From NCBI GenBank assembly GCA_041940425.1, contig JBGTSF010000024.1:1-64000 (forward strand): DNA of 64,000 bases, in the 5' to 3' direction. The notes under the pieces are model-generated. The model searched no databases. It was not told the DNA's origin and worked only from the letters and a program-made list of their open reading frames with translations. Source of the stretch: DATHTS01 sp041940425. Its GTDB lineage: Bacteria > Acidobacteriota > Blastocatellia > Pyrinomonadales > Pyrinomonadaceae. Made by a program: the position numbers and the translations under genes. Of the stretch, positions 49,461 through 57,942 are shown piece after piece. Within the stretch, counting starts at the first letter, position 1, and the number at the start of each line of letters is the position of its first letter.

Positions 49461-50237
49461 TTACAAACTCAGAAAACTTGTTTCGTTACGGTTATCGGAA
49501 TATCTTAAAACCGCCTCTAAAATCTCGCGGCACATTTCAGTTTCGATGTTTCCGCGCCGCGAGATTTCCCTGACTAATATCGCCAGATCCAGCATTTCAC
49601 GGTGTTCCTCGCTGCCGCGCAGATTGTTCAGCCATTCGCGGACTTCCGAAAGCTCGATCTTTTTGTCTGCCGCCATAATTTTATCGCCCAATCCGGTGAA
49701 ACTTTTCGAAGTCTCATACGCGCTGACCATCGAAGCGACGGCTTCGGCATAGATCGCGGCTTTATCCATTTCATCCGGCGTAAACGGCTCGAAAGGCGGC
49801 TCGCCGATCCGGTTGACATATTCCAAAACGCCGATTATTTCGCCGTTGTGATTAAGCGGCGTTGCCAGAATCGTTTGGGTCGAGTATCCGGTCTGCCGGT
49901 CAACCTCGGCGTAAAAACTTTCTTCCTCGCCGGCATCGGCAACCGCCATCGGCTGACCTGACGAAAAAACGAAGCCGGCGATACCTTTTCCGGCTGGAAC
50001 CTTCAGATTTATCAAATAATCGGCGACCTTTCCGATTGCCGTCAGAAACCTCAAATCCCCCTGATCCCCGTCGCGCACAAGAACCGATGCTTCCTCGGAA
50101 TTCATCTCCCGCGCCGTCAACTGAAGGAAATTTTCGATCGAATCAGTAATCGGATCGGACAGAACGTTTGCGACATCAACCGTTTCGACGATCGCCCGTA
50201 ATTTTTCTTCCAAACTATTTTTATTTTCCTGGGACAT
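49461..50237 (-). CDS. GAF-domain protein
   Basis: 258 residues from ATG 50237 (MSQENKNSLEEK); a longer frame has no ribosome-binding site. A GAF domain spans residues ~20-175 (LTAREMNSEEASVLVRDGDQ, AGKGIAGFVFSSGQPMAVAD, ILATPLNHNGEIIGVLEYVN). A helical C-terminal tail follows (EVREWLNNLRGSEEHREM). GAF domains sense small ligands or partner proteins. There is no output domain. It is co-transcribed with the subtilase downstream, perhaps controlling it. The 204-base gap to the divergent S41 gene should hold promoters. Confidence 0.87.
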   Translation of the reverse strand: MSQENKNSLEEKLRAIVETVDVANVLSDPITDSIENFLQLTAREMNSEEASVLVRDGDQGDLRFLTAIGKVADYLINLKVPAGKGIAGFVFSSGQPMAVADAGEEESFYAEVDRQTGYSTQTILATPLNHNGEIIGVLEYVNRIGEPPFEPFTPDEMDKAAIYAEAVASMVSAYETSKSFTGLGDKIMAADKKIELSEVREWLNNLRGSEEHREMLDLAILVREISRRGNIETEMCREILEAVLRYSDNRNETSFLSL

Positions 50238-50441
50238 ACAAAGATTTTCCCCCAAACTTATGAAATAAAGCAAATATCGTCTGATTTATTTGGAACGAGT
50301 CGTTTATTAAAACTTTCAAAAGGCACAAGGAAAATTTAGAGAATTTAACAACGGCAGGTATTTGCCTGTAACGAGCGGATTTTGTAATATTTCGGCTAAA
50401 TCGAGCGCGAATATTTTCATTAAGCCGCAAAATATTTTTTT

Positions 50442-52133
50442 ATGATGAGAAGTCTTTTCTTGACATCGGCGTTTTTTATTTTGCTTTTTCAGACGGCTTT
50501 TCCGCAGAACGAGAAATCCGTTTCTCAGCTCCCCGAGGTCGAACCTTTTAAGATCGCGCGCGGAAGTTCATTTTCAGCTTCTTCATCAAATCCGAAAAAA
50601 CCGCCAACCGGGCAGTTAAATATTTCGAGAGATTTTGCCGAGGCTCTCGAAATCATCAAAAACAATTACGTCGAAAAAAAACGGATTGATTACAACGAAC
50701 TGACAAAAACCGCGATTTCATCTATGCTCCGCGCGCTAGATCCGCATTCCAATTATTTTGACGGTGAAGAATATCAGGAACTTCTCAACGACCAGCGGAG
50801 CGAATATTACGGAATCGGCGCGACGATTGCCAATTACCGGCAAAATGAAACATTCGAAACTTTCGTAGTTTCGACATTTCCCGATTCGCCCGCCTCGAAC
50901 GCGGGTCTGCGTTTCGGCGATAAATTCGTTGCTGTTGACGGCGAAAAAGTTTCGGGCAAAAGTTCGGCTTATGTCCGCGATAAAGTGCGCGGCAGACGCG
51001 GCACGATCGTCCGCGTTACCGTCGAACGCTTCGACACGCGGCGCGTCGAAACCATCGAACTCCGCCGCAACCGGGTTCCTTCGCCTTCGATCCCCGACGC
51101 ATATCTGCTCAGACAAAATATCGGTTATATAGATTTGTCAGAGGGATTCAATTACACGACGCTTGACGAATTTAACGCCGTTTTGAGCGAATTGAAATCT
51201 CAGGGAATGACTTCCTTGATTTTGGATTTGCGCGACAATCCCGGCGGCGTATTGGAACAATCCGTGAGGATCGCCGAAAAATTTATTCCGCGCGGCAAGA
51301 CGATCGTTTCACAGCGCGGGCGGTTTGCCATTGACAACCGCGTCTGGAAATCGGAAAACCGGAATCCCGAAAATTTTCCGCTCGTCGTATTGGTTAATGA
51401 AAACAGCGCGTCGGCTTCGGAAATCGTCGCCGGTGCCTTGCAGGATTACGACCGCGCTCTGATCGTCGGCGAAAACACTTTCGGCAAAGGTCTTGTCCAA
51501 AGCGTCATTAATTTGCCTTACGGTTCTGGTTTGACCTTAACGACCGCCCGATATTACACGCCCACTGGACGCTCGATCCAGCGCGATTACGCGAACGGAA
51601 ATCTTTACGACTATTACATACATAAAAATTCTTTCGAGCCGAACAAACTCCTGAAACCGACCAAAACGCTGACCGGCAGAACGATCTACGGCGGTAACGG
51701 CATCACGCCCGACGAACGCGAAAAATCTTTTCAATTCAATCGTTTTCAATTAGAAATGCTCGACCCGCTCTTTCTTTTCACACGCGAAATCGTTGCGGGC
51801 AGAGTTACCGGGTTCGAGAATTTTCGAATCACCGCGCCCGTTAAATTCGGTCAACGAATCCGCACCGGCAATTTCCCGGTGACGGATCAGATGTTCATAT
51901 TATTTAAAGAATTTGTGCGGAAAAATAACGGTGGCGTTTCGGCAGACGATTTGGAAAAAGAAAAATCTTATATCGTGGAAAGACTCCGCTACAATCTCGC
52001 CACCGCAAATTTCGGCGTGGTCGCGTCCGAGCAGATTTTGATCGAGAACGACCCGCAGATTTTTAAAGCAATCGAATCGCTTCCACGCGCTCAACAGCTC
52101 GCGCTCGCCGCTCAAAAATCGGGAAAAAATTAA
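50442..52133 (+). CDS. C-terminal processing peptidase (S41, CtpA/Prc-like)
   Basis: 563 residues. Signal peptide MMRSLFLTSAFFILLFQTAFPQ. A PDZ domain (residues ~125-205, GIGATIANYRQNETFETFVV, DSPASNAGLRFGDKFVAVDG) and the S41 domain follow, with ILDLRDNPGGVL, NENSASASEIVAGALQDY (nucleophile Ser) and GENTFGKGLVQ (Lys of the Ser-Lys dyad). It acts in the periplasm or envelope, trimming exported proteins. A long C-terminal extension of about 180 residues has an unknown role. It is divergent from the GAF gene. Confidence 0.94.
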   Translation: MMRSLFLTSAFFILLFQTAFPQNEKSVSQLPEVEPFKIARGSSFSASSSNPKKPPTGQLNISRDFAEALEIIKNNYVEKKRIDYNELTKTAISSMLRALDPHSNYFDGEEYQELLNDQRSEYYGIGATIANYRQNETFETFVVSTFPDSPASNAGLRFGDKFVAVDGEKVSGKSSAYVRDKVRGRRGTIVRVTVERFDTRRVETIELRRNRVPSPSIPDAYLLRQNIGYIDLSEGFNYTTLDEFNAVLSELKSQGMTSLILDLRDNPGGVLEQSVRIAEKFIPRGKTIVSQRGRFAIDNRVWKSENRNPENFPLVVLVNENSASASEIVAGALQDYDRALIVGENTFGKGLVQSVINLPYGSGLTLTTARYYTPTGRSIQRDYANGNLYDYYIHKNSFEPNKLLKPTKTLTGRTIYGGNGITPDEREKSFQFNRFQLEMLDPLFLFTREIVAGRVTGFENFRITAPVKFGQRIRTGNFPVTDQMFILFKEFVRKNNGGVSADDLEKEKSYIVERLRYNLATANFGVVASEQILIENDPQIFKAIESLPRAQQLALAAQKSGKN

Positions 52134-52134
52134 C

Positions 52135-52169
52135 AAAAAAATGCCCGCCAAGTCACATACTTGGCGGGC
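52135..52169 (-). terminator. Terminator for the YCF48-like gene
   Basis: Perfect 11-base arms GCCCGCCAAGT (52143-52153) and ACTTGGCGGGC (52159-52169). On the minus strand a T tract follows, so it serves transcripts from the right. It also lies just after the S41 stop. Confidence 0.75.
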
Positions 52170-52301
52170 TCAAATGAAACAGGAGGAATCAGAAAGACTA
52201 GGACTAAATTCTAATTTTCATAATACTTAAATCAGACTCGAATCATAGCCTAGTTTTCTTGATGCCCGATAGTCAGCGTGAGTTGCTTGACTTATTTAAA
52301 T

Positions 52302-53273
52302 TTATTTTTGAACGCTGAGAATCGTTCCGTTCTCGCCCACTGCAAAGCCGTATTTTTTCGTCATAAATAAACCGTAAAGATTGGATTTCGTTTGACTGTC
52401 CTGTTTGATCCATGTTTTCCCGCGATCTGACGAGCGCAAAATAGTTCCGTTTTTTCCGACGATCCAGCCGTTTTTATCATCGGCAAAATCCACCCGCAAA
52501 AATGTGTCGGGAAAACTTGTTTTCACTTTTTCCCAATTTCGTCCCCCGTTTTCGGTTCTGAGAATCGTTCCGTAACCGCCGACGGCATAGCCTTCGTTGT
52601 CGTCGCGGAAATCCACATTATAAAGCGCGCGGTCGGTTCCCGACGACTGCACGTTCCACGAAACGCCGTTGTCGGTCGTCGCCAGAATCAAGCCTTTATC
52701 GCCGACGATCCAGCCGTGCGAACTGCCGTTGAAATCGAGATGAAACAGTTCTGTTTTTGAAGGAACAATTATGCGCGACCAGGTTTCGCCGCCGTCGAAG
52801 GTCTGCATGACGAGCGAATCTACGACCTGATCTTTCGAATTTAGAACCGAACCGACGACAAACCCGCGTTTTTTATCCGTAAAACGAATACTCAAAAATT
52901 CCGGCGTGCCGTTCTTAAATTCTCCGGGTCCGTATATCAAAATCTCATCCCAGTTCCGTCCCCCGTTTTTCGTGACGAACATCTTCTTTCCCGTTACCAG
53001 ATAACCATTGTCTTCGTTACGGAAAAAAATTTCGTTGATGGTATCTTCGGTCGTAATTTTTTGAGCCGTCCAGGAACGCCCGCCGTCATTTGTAAATGCG
53101 AGAAAACCCTCATCCCCGGCGATCCAGCCGTTTTTTTCCGAATTAAAAAAAACCGTTACGAGATCGCCTTTACTCGTTACTTTCGATGGATTCCAGAAAG
53201 ATTGCGAAAAAACTGGAACATAAAACAATGCGATACACAGCGCGAATAAAATCAAATTTTTCATTTTTGACAA
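52302..53273 (-). CDS. YCF48/BNR-repeat protein, exported
   Basis: 323 residues. A signal peptide (MKNLILFALCIALFYVPVFS) precedes about six repeats with GWIVGDKG/G.ILRT..GG..W patterns: NEGYAVGGYGTILRTENGG, NGWIVGKNGTILRSSDRGK. YCF48-family propellers assist photosystem II assembly in cyanobacteria, but in other bacteria are exported proteins of unknown role. No photosynthesis genes are present here. An alternative start (MSKMKN) has three extra residues. Confidence 0.87.
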   Translation of the reverse strand: MSKMKNLILFALCIALFYVPVFSQSFWNPSKVTSKGDLVTVFFNSEKNGWIAGDEGFLAFTNDGGRSWTAQKITTEDTINEIFFRNEDNGYLVTGKKMFVTKNGGRNWDEILIYGPGEFKNGTPEFLSIRFTDKKRGFVVGSVLNSKDQVVDSLVMQTFDGGETWSRIIVPSKTELFHLDFNGSSHGWIVGDKGLILATTDNGVSWNVQSSGTDRALYNVDFRDDNEGYAVGGYGTILRTENGGRNWEKVKTSFPDTFLRVDFADDKNGWIVGKNGTILRSSDRGKTWIKQDSQTKSNLYGLFMTKKYGFAVGENGTILSVQK

Positions 53274-53406
53274 TTTACGAATCTCCTAAGAAATTGATAC
53301 GAATTTTTGACCGGTAAAAAGGATAACAATTTGCCTATAAAATTTAATTTATCCAGCAAAATGTTACCCTTTCGATGTTTGAAAGAAAAGTTTGGTTTAA
53401 ATAAAA

Positions 53407-55668
53407 TTACTTCGTAATATTGTAAACCGTTCCTTTCCAGACGACTGTTACCTCTTCGCCCAAAGCCAGATATTGGGCGATTTCCGGCTCGCGTTTGACG
53501 AGCGCGAAATATTCTTCGCTGGCAAATTTCAGATTCACTTCGGGCAATTTTTTCTCTTTTTTATACTCGGCATCAATCCAATTGCCGCTTTGATTAAAGA
53601 AATTTTTATTTGCCACGAATTGATTCTGCGCAGTGTTTTCAAGATAAACCTGCTCGGAAGTTTTCGCATCCTTCGATTTTTTAGCAGGCGAGGCGGCGAT
53701 ATTCGATTGAAGCGTATTATTCTGCACACTCATCTGCACCGCGCTTCTGCCGCTTTTTTCTTGAACCGCAACTTGTGCCGCATCAGCGGTTACGGTAACT
53801 GTGTTCTCGACAACTTCGCCCATACGGAAACTTCCGTCGGTCGCCAGATACGAAGTGTAAGGCGTAACGATTCCGAATCGCGTTCCGAGATCAACGACCT
53901 CGTCTTTTAATTCCTTGCTTTCGCCGTTCGTGCGAATTTGTTCCATCAGCCAACCGACACGGCGCGTCGCCCAGAGGCGGGGTAGAAAATCGTTTTTGTC
54001 GGCGCGCATCGGAAAATCTAGATTCCGGTAATTAAATGTCCGGTTTTCCTTACCCGCTTTTCCACTCAAACGAAGCGTAACGTCTTCGACATCAGCCGCG
54101 TTCGTGTATCTGCCGATGATCGCCAATTGCGTTCCTTTAAAAATATCGGTCAGAGTTCGCGGGTAAACCAGATCGGTATTCACGCCGCCGACATCCAATT
54201 CGAGATTGCTCAAAACGGGTGAATTTACTTTTGTAAAAAAGTTGGAAACTTTGATCTCCAGATTTTCCTTCGGTTCGACATAATCAGCCACGCCCGCATT
54301 TTCAGAAGCAAGTTTGTCGAGCAGAGATGTGTTGACATCATAGCCGACACCGAACGGGAAAAGCCGCAAACCGTCAACCCGAATTTCCTTGATATTTTGA
54401 TTTATTTTATTGATGTCGGTTTCGCCGACGGTCGGCAAACCGTCGGTTAAAAAGACGAGCATTTTCGGACGGTCGGAATTATCAAATTGCCTGAAAGCCG
54501 CACGCAGAGCGTCGTTGATATTCGTTCCGCCGTTCGGTTTGAGTTTTTTGACAAACTCGACGCCGCGAGTTTTATTTCCGTTTGAAGCCGGAACCGGCGA
54601 ATTTTCAAAAAGATGTTCCTCACCGGCAAAATTTATAACATTGAAGCGATCGCCCTCGCGCAAACCTTGAATTCCGAAAAGCAGTGCCGAACGCGCTTTT
54701 TCCATCTTTCCTTCGTCCGCCATCGAACCCGAAGTGTCGAGAACGAAAACGATGTCTTTATTGACCAATTCTTTTTCGGCAATATCGTCTTTCGGCGAAA
54801 GCAAAAGAAGAAAATAACCGTCCTTTCCCGGCTCGCGGTAAGTCAGAAGCGACATTCCGAAATCATTATTTGAAAGCCCGTAAAAAAGTTGAAAGTCGCT
54901 TTCGTTTTTATCGGTTTCAAACGAAATAGTCGCGCGTGTTTCGCCTCTCCGACTGACCTCGACCGAATGGCTCGGCGAATAAATATTTCGCAAAGCTTCG
55001 TTGCCGACAATCTCGATCTTGCCGGAAACCGTTCCGAATTTTTGATCGCTGACAGGTCGCGTTACATTTTCCGTCAAAGGAATCGGACGATTCCAGAGAT
55101 TTCTGCCAGTGCCGAGCGGATAGCGGTAGGCGACCGTTCCCGATTCGGCTTTTAAGACCTGCGAATATTTAAGTTCCAATTTTTTATCAGAATTCGGCGG
55201 GATCGGAAAGATGGAAGCCTGAAATAAATCTTTTCCGGCGTATTCCAGAAGACCGGGATCGCGCTGGCGGCGGACGATCTCGTCATAGATTCTTCGCGCT
55301 TCCTCGCGCGAACGAACTTCACCGACCAATTTTTTGCCGTTTTCCCAGATCGAAAATTCGACGATCGAAGCGGTTTCGGGAATCGGGAAAAAATATGTTC
55401 CTTCGAGCGTATAAGGCGTGTCGTTTCTAAAAACCTGTTCGACGTGCGTCACGGCGACCTGTCCTTCGATTTTCGTGTCGAGTTTTATTGATTTAACGGG
55501 AAGAGCATTTGGAACGGGAATCGGTCGCGGCAACGGTCGCGGCGGCGGGCAGCGTCTGACCGCCTCGCATCTGATCGGAACGATTACTCCTTGAGCATTT
55601 ACGGAAATCGCTGCCGAAAAAAATGCGGAAATCAAAATCAAAAAATAAAAAGCATTTTTCTTTTTCAT
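53407..55668 (-). CDS. VIT + von Willebrand A domain exported protein
   Basis: 753 residues from the ATG at 55668, chosen because GAGGAGA lies directly upstream (an ATG five codons earlier lacks this). Signal peptide MKKKNAFYFLILISAFFSAA, then a VIT domain (residues ~45-170: TYFFPIPETASIVEFSIWEN, RSREEARRIYDEIVRRQRDP) and a VWA domain with MIDAS motif DIVFVLDTSGSMADEGKM, GGTNINDAL and LVFLTDGLPTVGETDI. It resembles inter-alpha-trypsin inhibitor heavy-chain-like bacterial proteins of unknown role, likely Mg-dependent adhesion. The C-terminal ~150 residues are less conserved. Confidence 0.9.
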   Translation of the reverse strand: MKKKNAFYFLILISAFFSAAISVNAQGVIVPIRCEAVRRCPPPRPLPRPIPVPNALPVKSIKLDTKIEGQVAVTHVEQVFRNDTPYTLEGTYFFPIPETASIVEFSIWENGKKLVGEVRSREEARRIYDEIVRRQRDPGLLEYAGKDLFQASIFPIPPNSDKKLELKYSQVLKAESGTVAYRYPLGTGRNLWNRPIPLTENVTRPVSDQKFGTVSGKIEIVGNEALRNIYSPSHSVEVSRRGETRATISFETDKNESDFQLFYGLSNNDFGMSLLTYREPGKDGYFLLLLSPKDDIAEKELVNKDIVFVLDTSGSMADEGKMEKARSALLFGIQGLREGDRFNVINFAGEEHLFENSPVPASNGNKTRGVEFVKKLKPNGGTNINDALRAAFRQFDNSDRPKMLVFLTDGLPTVGETDINKINQNIKEIRVDGLRLFPFGVGYDVNTSLLDKLASENAGVADYVEPKENLEIKVSNFFTKVNSPVLSNLELDVGGVNTDLVYPRTLTDIFKGTQLAIIGRYTNAADVEDVTLRLSGKAGKENRTFNYRNLDFPMRADKNDFLPRLWATRRVGWLMEQIRTNGESKELKDEVVDLGTRFGIVTPYTSYLATDGSFRMGEVVENTVTVTADAAQVAVQEKSGRSAVQMSVQNNTLQSNIAASPAKKSKDAKTSEQVYLENTAQNQFVANKNFFNQSGNWIDAEYKKEKKLPEVNLKFASEEYFALVKREPEIAQYLALGEEVTVVWKGTVYNITK

Positions 55669-55973
55669 CAATTTTCTCCTCAAAAAAAGTGTTCAAGCGC
55701 GGAAATGTGCGGATTTTCGCTTTGTTTGACGTGTTTAGGAACGAAACAAGTTGTATTTACTTGCAAAATAAACTGTTTTTTCGAAATTTGTTTTTTCATT
55801 GACAAAAAAAATTGCGGTCTGAATAAAAGTGGTTCAAATTCTGTATCAATCAAATACAATTTTTTTCCGCAAACCTGGAAAATTTTTTGGCATCGTATTT
55901 GCGAACTGTGAAAAATATCTTTAGTGAAATTTGAAATTTTGCTTAATTTTTTTTCAAGGAGAGGATTGGAATT
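55669..55973. other. Divergent AT-rich leader region
   Basis: No gene. TTGACA (55799-55804) and AATAAA (55822-55827), 17 bp apart, are a candidate promoter for the 55974 gene, giving a leader of about 140 bases. The left end holds the ribosome-binding site of the VIT/VWA gene. Confidence 0.4.
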
Positions 55974-56321
55974 ATGAAAAAATTTATAATGATCTTTGTT
56001 ATGGCGGCTTTGGTATTTACGATGATGCCGTTGTTTTCAGCCGTTGAAGTCAATGCGCAAAGAAGTTATTACGTGAAAAAAGTGCGCGACAGATATGGTC
56101 GTGTCAGATATGTTCGCGTCAGAAAACCGAGCTATTACCGTCGTCACCGCAATAGAATCAATATGGCGGTCGGAACGGGCGCAGGCGCATTGATCGGCGC
56201 GCTCGCGGGCGGTAAAAAAGGCGCGTTGATCGGTGCGGGTGTCGGACTCGGAAGTTCCGCGCTTTATACTTACAAAATCAGACCGAAGAAAAGAAAATAC
56301 AAAAAAATCCGCAGATATTAA
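55974..56321 (+). CDS. Small exported glycine-zipper protein
   Basis: 115 residues. A signal peptide (MKKFIMIFVMAALVFTMMPL, cleavage probably after VNA-Q) precedes a very basic Tyr/Arg region (DRYGRVRYVRVRKPSYYRRH). A glycine-zipper hydrophobic segment follows (GAGALIGALAGGKKGALIGA) and a basic tail. AAGGAG precedes the start. Glycine-zipper exported proteins often sit in the outer membrane or bind DNA/RNA non-specifically; the role here is unknown. A strong terminator follows. Confidence 0.85.
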   Translation: MKKFIMIFVMAALVFTMMPLFSAVEVNAQRSYYVKKVRDRYGRVRYVRVRKPSYYRRHRNRINMAVGTGAGALIGALAGGKKGALIGAGVGLGSSALYTYKIRPKKRKYKKIRRY

Positions 56322-56346
56322 TTTTCTTTTCAGAAAATAAACGAAT

Positions 56347-56377
56347 AGGGTTTGGAATTTTCCAAGCCCTTTTTTTT
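56347..56377 (+). terminator. Terminator after the glycine-zipper gene
   Basis: AGGGTTTGGAA (56347-56357) pairs with TTCCAAGCCCT (56360-56370), with one G-T wobble, followed by eight T. A second hairpin, ACGATATAG/CTATATCGT (56395-56403, 56416-56424), lies beyond it, before the convergent gene. Confidence 0.88.
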
Positions 56378-56476
56378 GTCTAAATATTTTTTATACGATA
56401 TAGAACATTTAAAACCTATATCGTGTCCAAAGCATTAACCGTTCAATAAAACGGTTTTATGATAAGAAAATAAATT

Positions 56477-57169
56477 CTATAAAAGCAATCGGAAAAATTC
56501 GCTCAATGTTTCAAAAGTTCTGTAAAAGCCTTCCGACCAAAAACTCGTAAATCTTTTTCCGCCGTCCGCGACAAACGCCAGAACCGCGCCGTAAGAGAAG
56601 AGATTCATAACGGGCAAGATGAGAACAGTTTTCAACAATCCGGCTTTTTGCAGATCGGGCTGGCGAAAACTCGTTTCGCCCCAATTTGAGACGAGATGAA
56701 AAGCGGTCGTCCAGCCGAGAATGCCGAGCAAAGTTGAATTATTCAAATTCATAAAATACGCGATAAACAAAACAAAGAGCGAAACAGTCGGAAAAAAATA
56801 AGGCGCGAGCGTTATCCAGATTTGTCCGGTCGAGCCTAAACCGAGCTGGCGGACTTCGCCGCCTTCGTGCGCCGAAACGCGGAAGGCGACCGGAATTTTC
56901 AGAAAAAGCAGACCGATAAGAAGATGCGTCAATTCGTGTTCAAATGTTTCGAGCCAGCACCAGAGTGAATTAAAAAACTTTTTGGCGATGAAATGAACCG
57001 GAACAAAAACCGCCGCGCCGACCAAAAAAGCGAACCAGCGCGGGTCTTGAATCGAAAAATCCCTGAGAATTTCCAAAAATTCTCTGCCGAATCCGATAAA
57101 CAAAAACGGTGCGGCGATGAGAAAAAGCGCGAGCGAGATTTTTGAAATGATATTCAGAATAGGTTTCAT
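56477..57169 (-). CDS. M50-like membrane zinc metallopeptidase
   Basis: 230 residues with about five membrane segments. TFEHELTHLLIGLLF contains HELTH, a full HExxH zinc motif at the start of a membrane helix, as in M50B-like proteins. A later conserved part, WTTAFHLVSNWGETSFRQPD, could supply the third zinc ligand (Asp). Site-2-type proteases cut membrane-embedded regulators; the target here is unknown. No anti-sigma factor gene is close. Motif-based call; a fold search would confirm. Confidence 0.72.
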   Translation of the reverse strand: MKPILNIISKISLALFLIAAPFLFIGFGREFLEILRDFSIQDPRWFAFLVGAAVFVPVHFIAKKFFNSLWCWLETFEHELTHLLIGLLFLKIPVAFRVSAHEGGEVRQLGLGSTGQIWITLAPYFFPTVSLFVLFIAYFMNLNNSTLLGILGWTTAFHLVSNWGETSFRQPDLQKAGLLKTVLILPVMNLFSYGAVLAFVADGGKRFTSFWSEGFYRTFETLSEFFRLLL

Positions 57170-57240
57170 TATTTAACACAAATTAACAGGGATAGTAGAA
57201 CAGACAGGATTTTTTTTGTTCTATCCCGGATAAATTTCTT

Positions 57241-57822
57241 CTAAATTTCATCTTTATCAATCCATTTTTCGACAAACGGCGGTTGGTAATTTTTCATTTT
57301 CTCGTAAAGACTTTCGATCTCGCTATCCACCAAAACGAGCAAGCGGTGTTCGTCGCGGATAAAATTCTGTTGATTGGCAAAATCGAACTGCGCGATCAAA
57401 TGGTCGTAGTAGCCGCCGACATTGAGCAGTGCGCATGGCTTTTGATGAATTCCGAGCTGCGCCCAGGTGATAATTTCGCACAACTCTTCAAAGGTGCCGA
57501 AACCGCCGGGTAGGGCGATAAAACCGTCGGAAAGTTCCGCCATCAGAGCCTTGCGCTCGTGCATCGAATCAACGACGTGCAGTTCGGTCAGACCGCTGTG
57601 CGCGACTTCCTTAATCGCCAACGCTTCGGGAATCGCGCCGATCACGTGCCCGCCGCCAGCAAGAACCGTATCGGCGACCTTGCCCATCAAACCGACTCTG
57701 CCTCCGCCGTAAACGAGTTCGATATTTTCCCGCGCCAAAAACTCTCCGACTTTTCCGGCAGTTTCCAGATAAATTCCGTCAGCCCCGCCGTTCGAGCCGC
57801 AAAAAACACAAATTCTTTTCAT
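57241..57822 (-). CDS. LOG-family protein (cytokinin riboside 5'-monophosphate phosphoribohydrolase-like)
   Basis: 193 residues, TIGR00730-type Rossmann protein. MKRICVFCGSNGGADGIYLE, VYGGGRVGLMG, the motif PGGFGTFEELCEIITWAQLG (PGGxGTxxE) and GYYDHLIAQFDF. LOG proteins hydrolyse nucleoside 5'-monophosphates such as AMP and cytokinin forms to free base. It lies between the M50-like gene and the histidine kinase on the same strand but with gaps of 71 and 120 bases, so separate transcription is possible. Confidence 0.93.
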   Translation of the reverse strand: MKRICVFCGSNGGADGIYLETAGKVGEFLARENIELVYGGGRVGLMGKVADTVLAGGGHVIGAIPEALAIKEVAHSGLTELHVVDSMHERKALMAELSDGFIALPGGFGTFEELCEIITWAQLGIHQKPCALLNVGGYYDHLIAQFDFANQQNFIRDEHRLLVLVDSEIESLYEKMKNYQPPFVEKWIDKDEI

Positions 57823-57942
57823 ATTTATTTCAAATCAAAAGCATTTCTAACTGTCGTTTTTAGCATACGAAATTTCGGGCGAATATAAAAAAGAAAATTA
57901 AATTTGCTTGTATTTTGGCTGAAACTGAATAGGGCAAAATCA

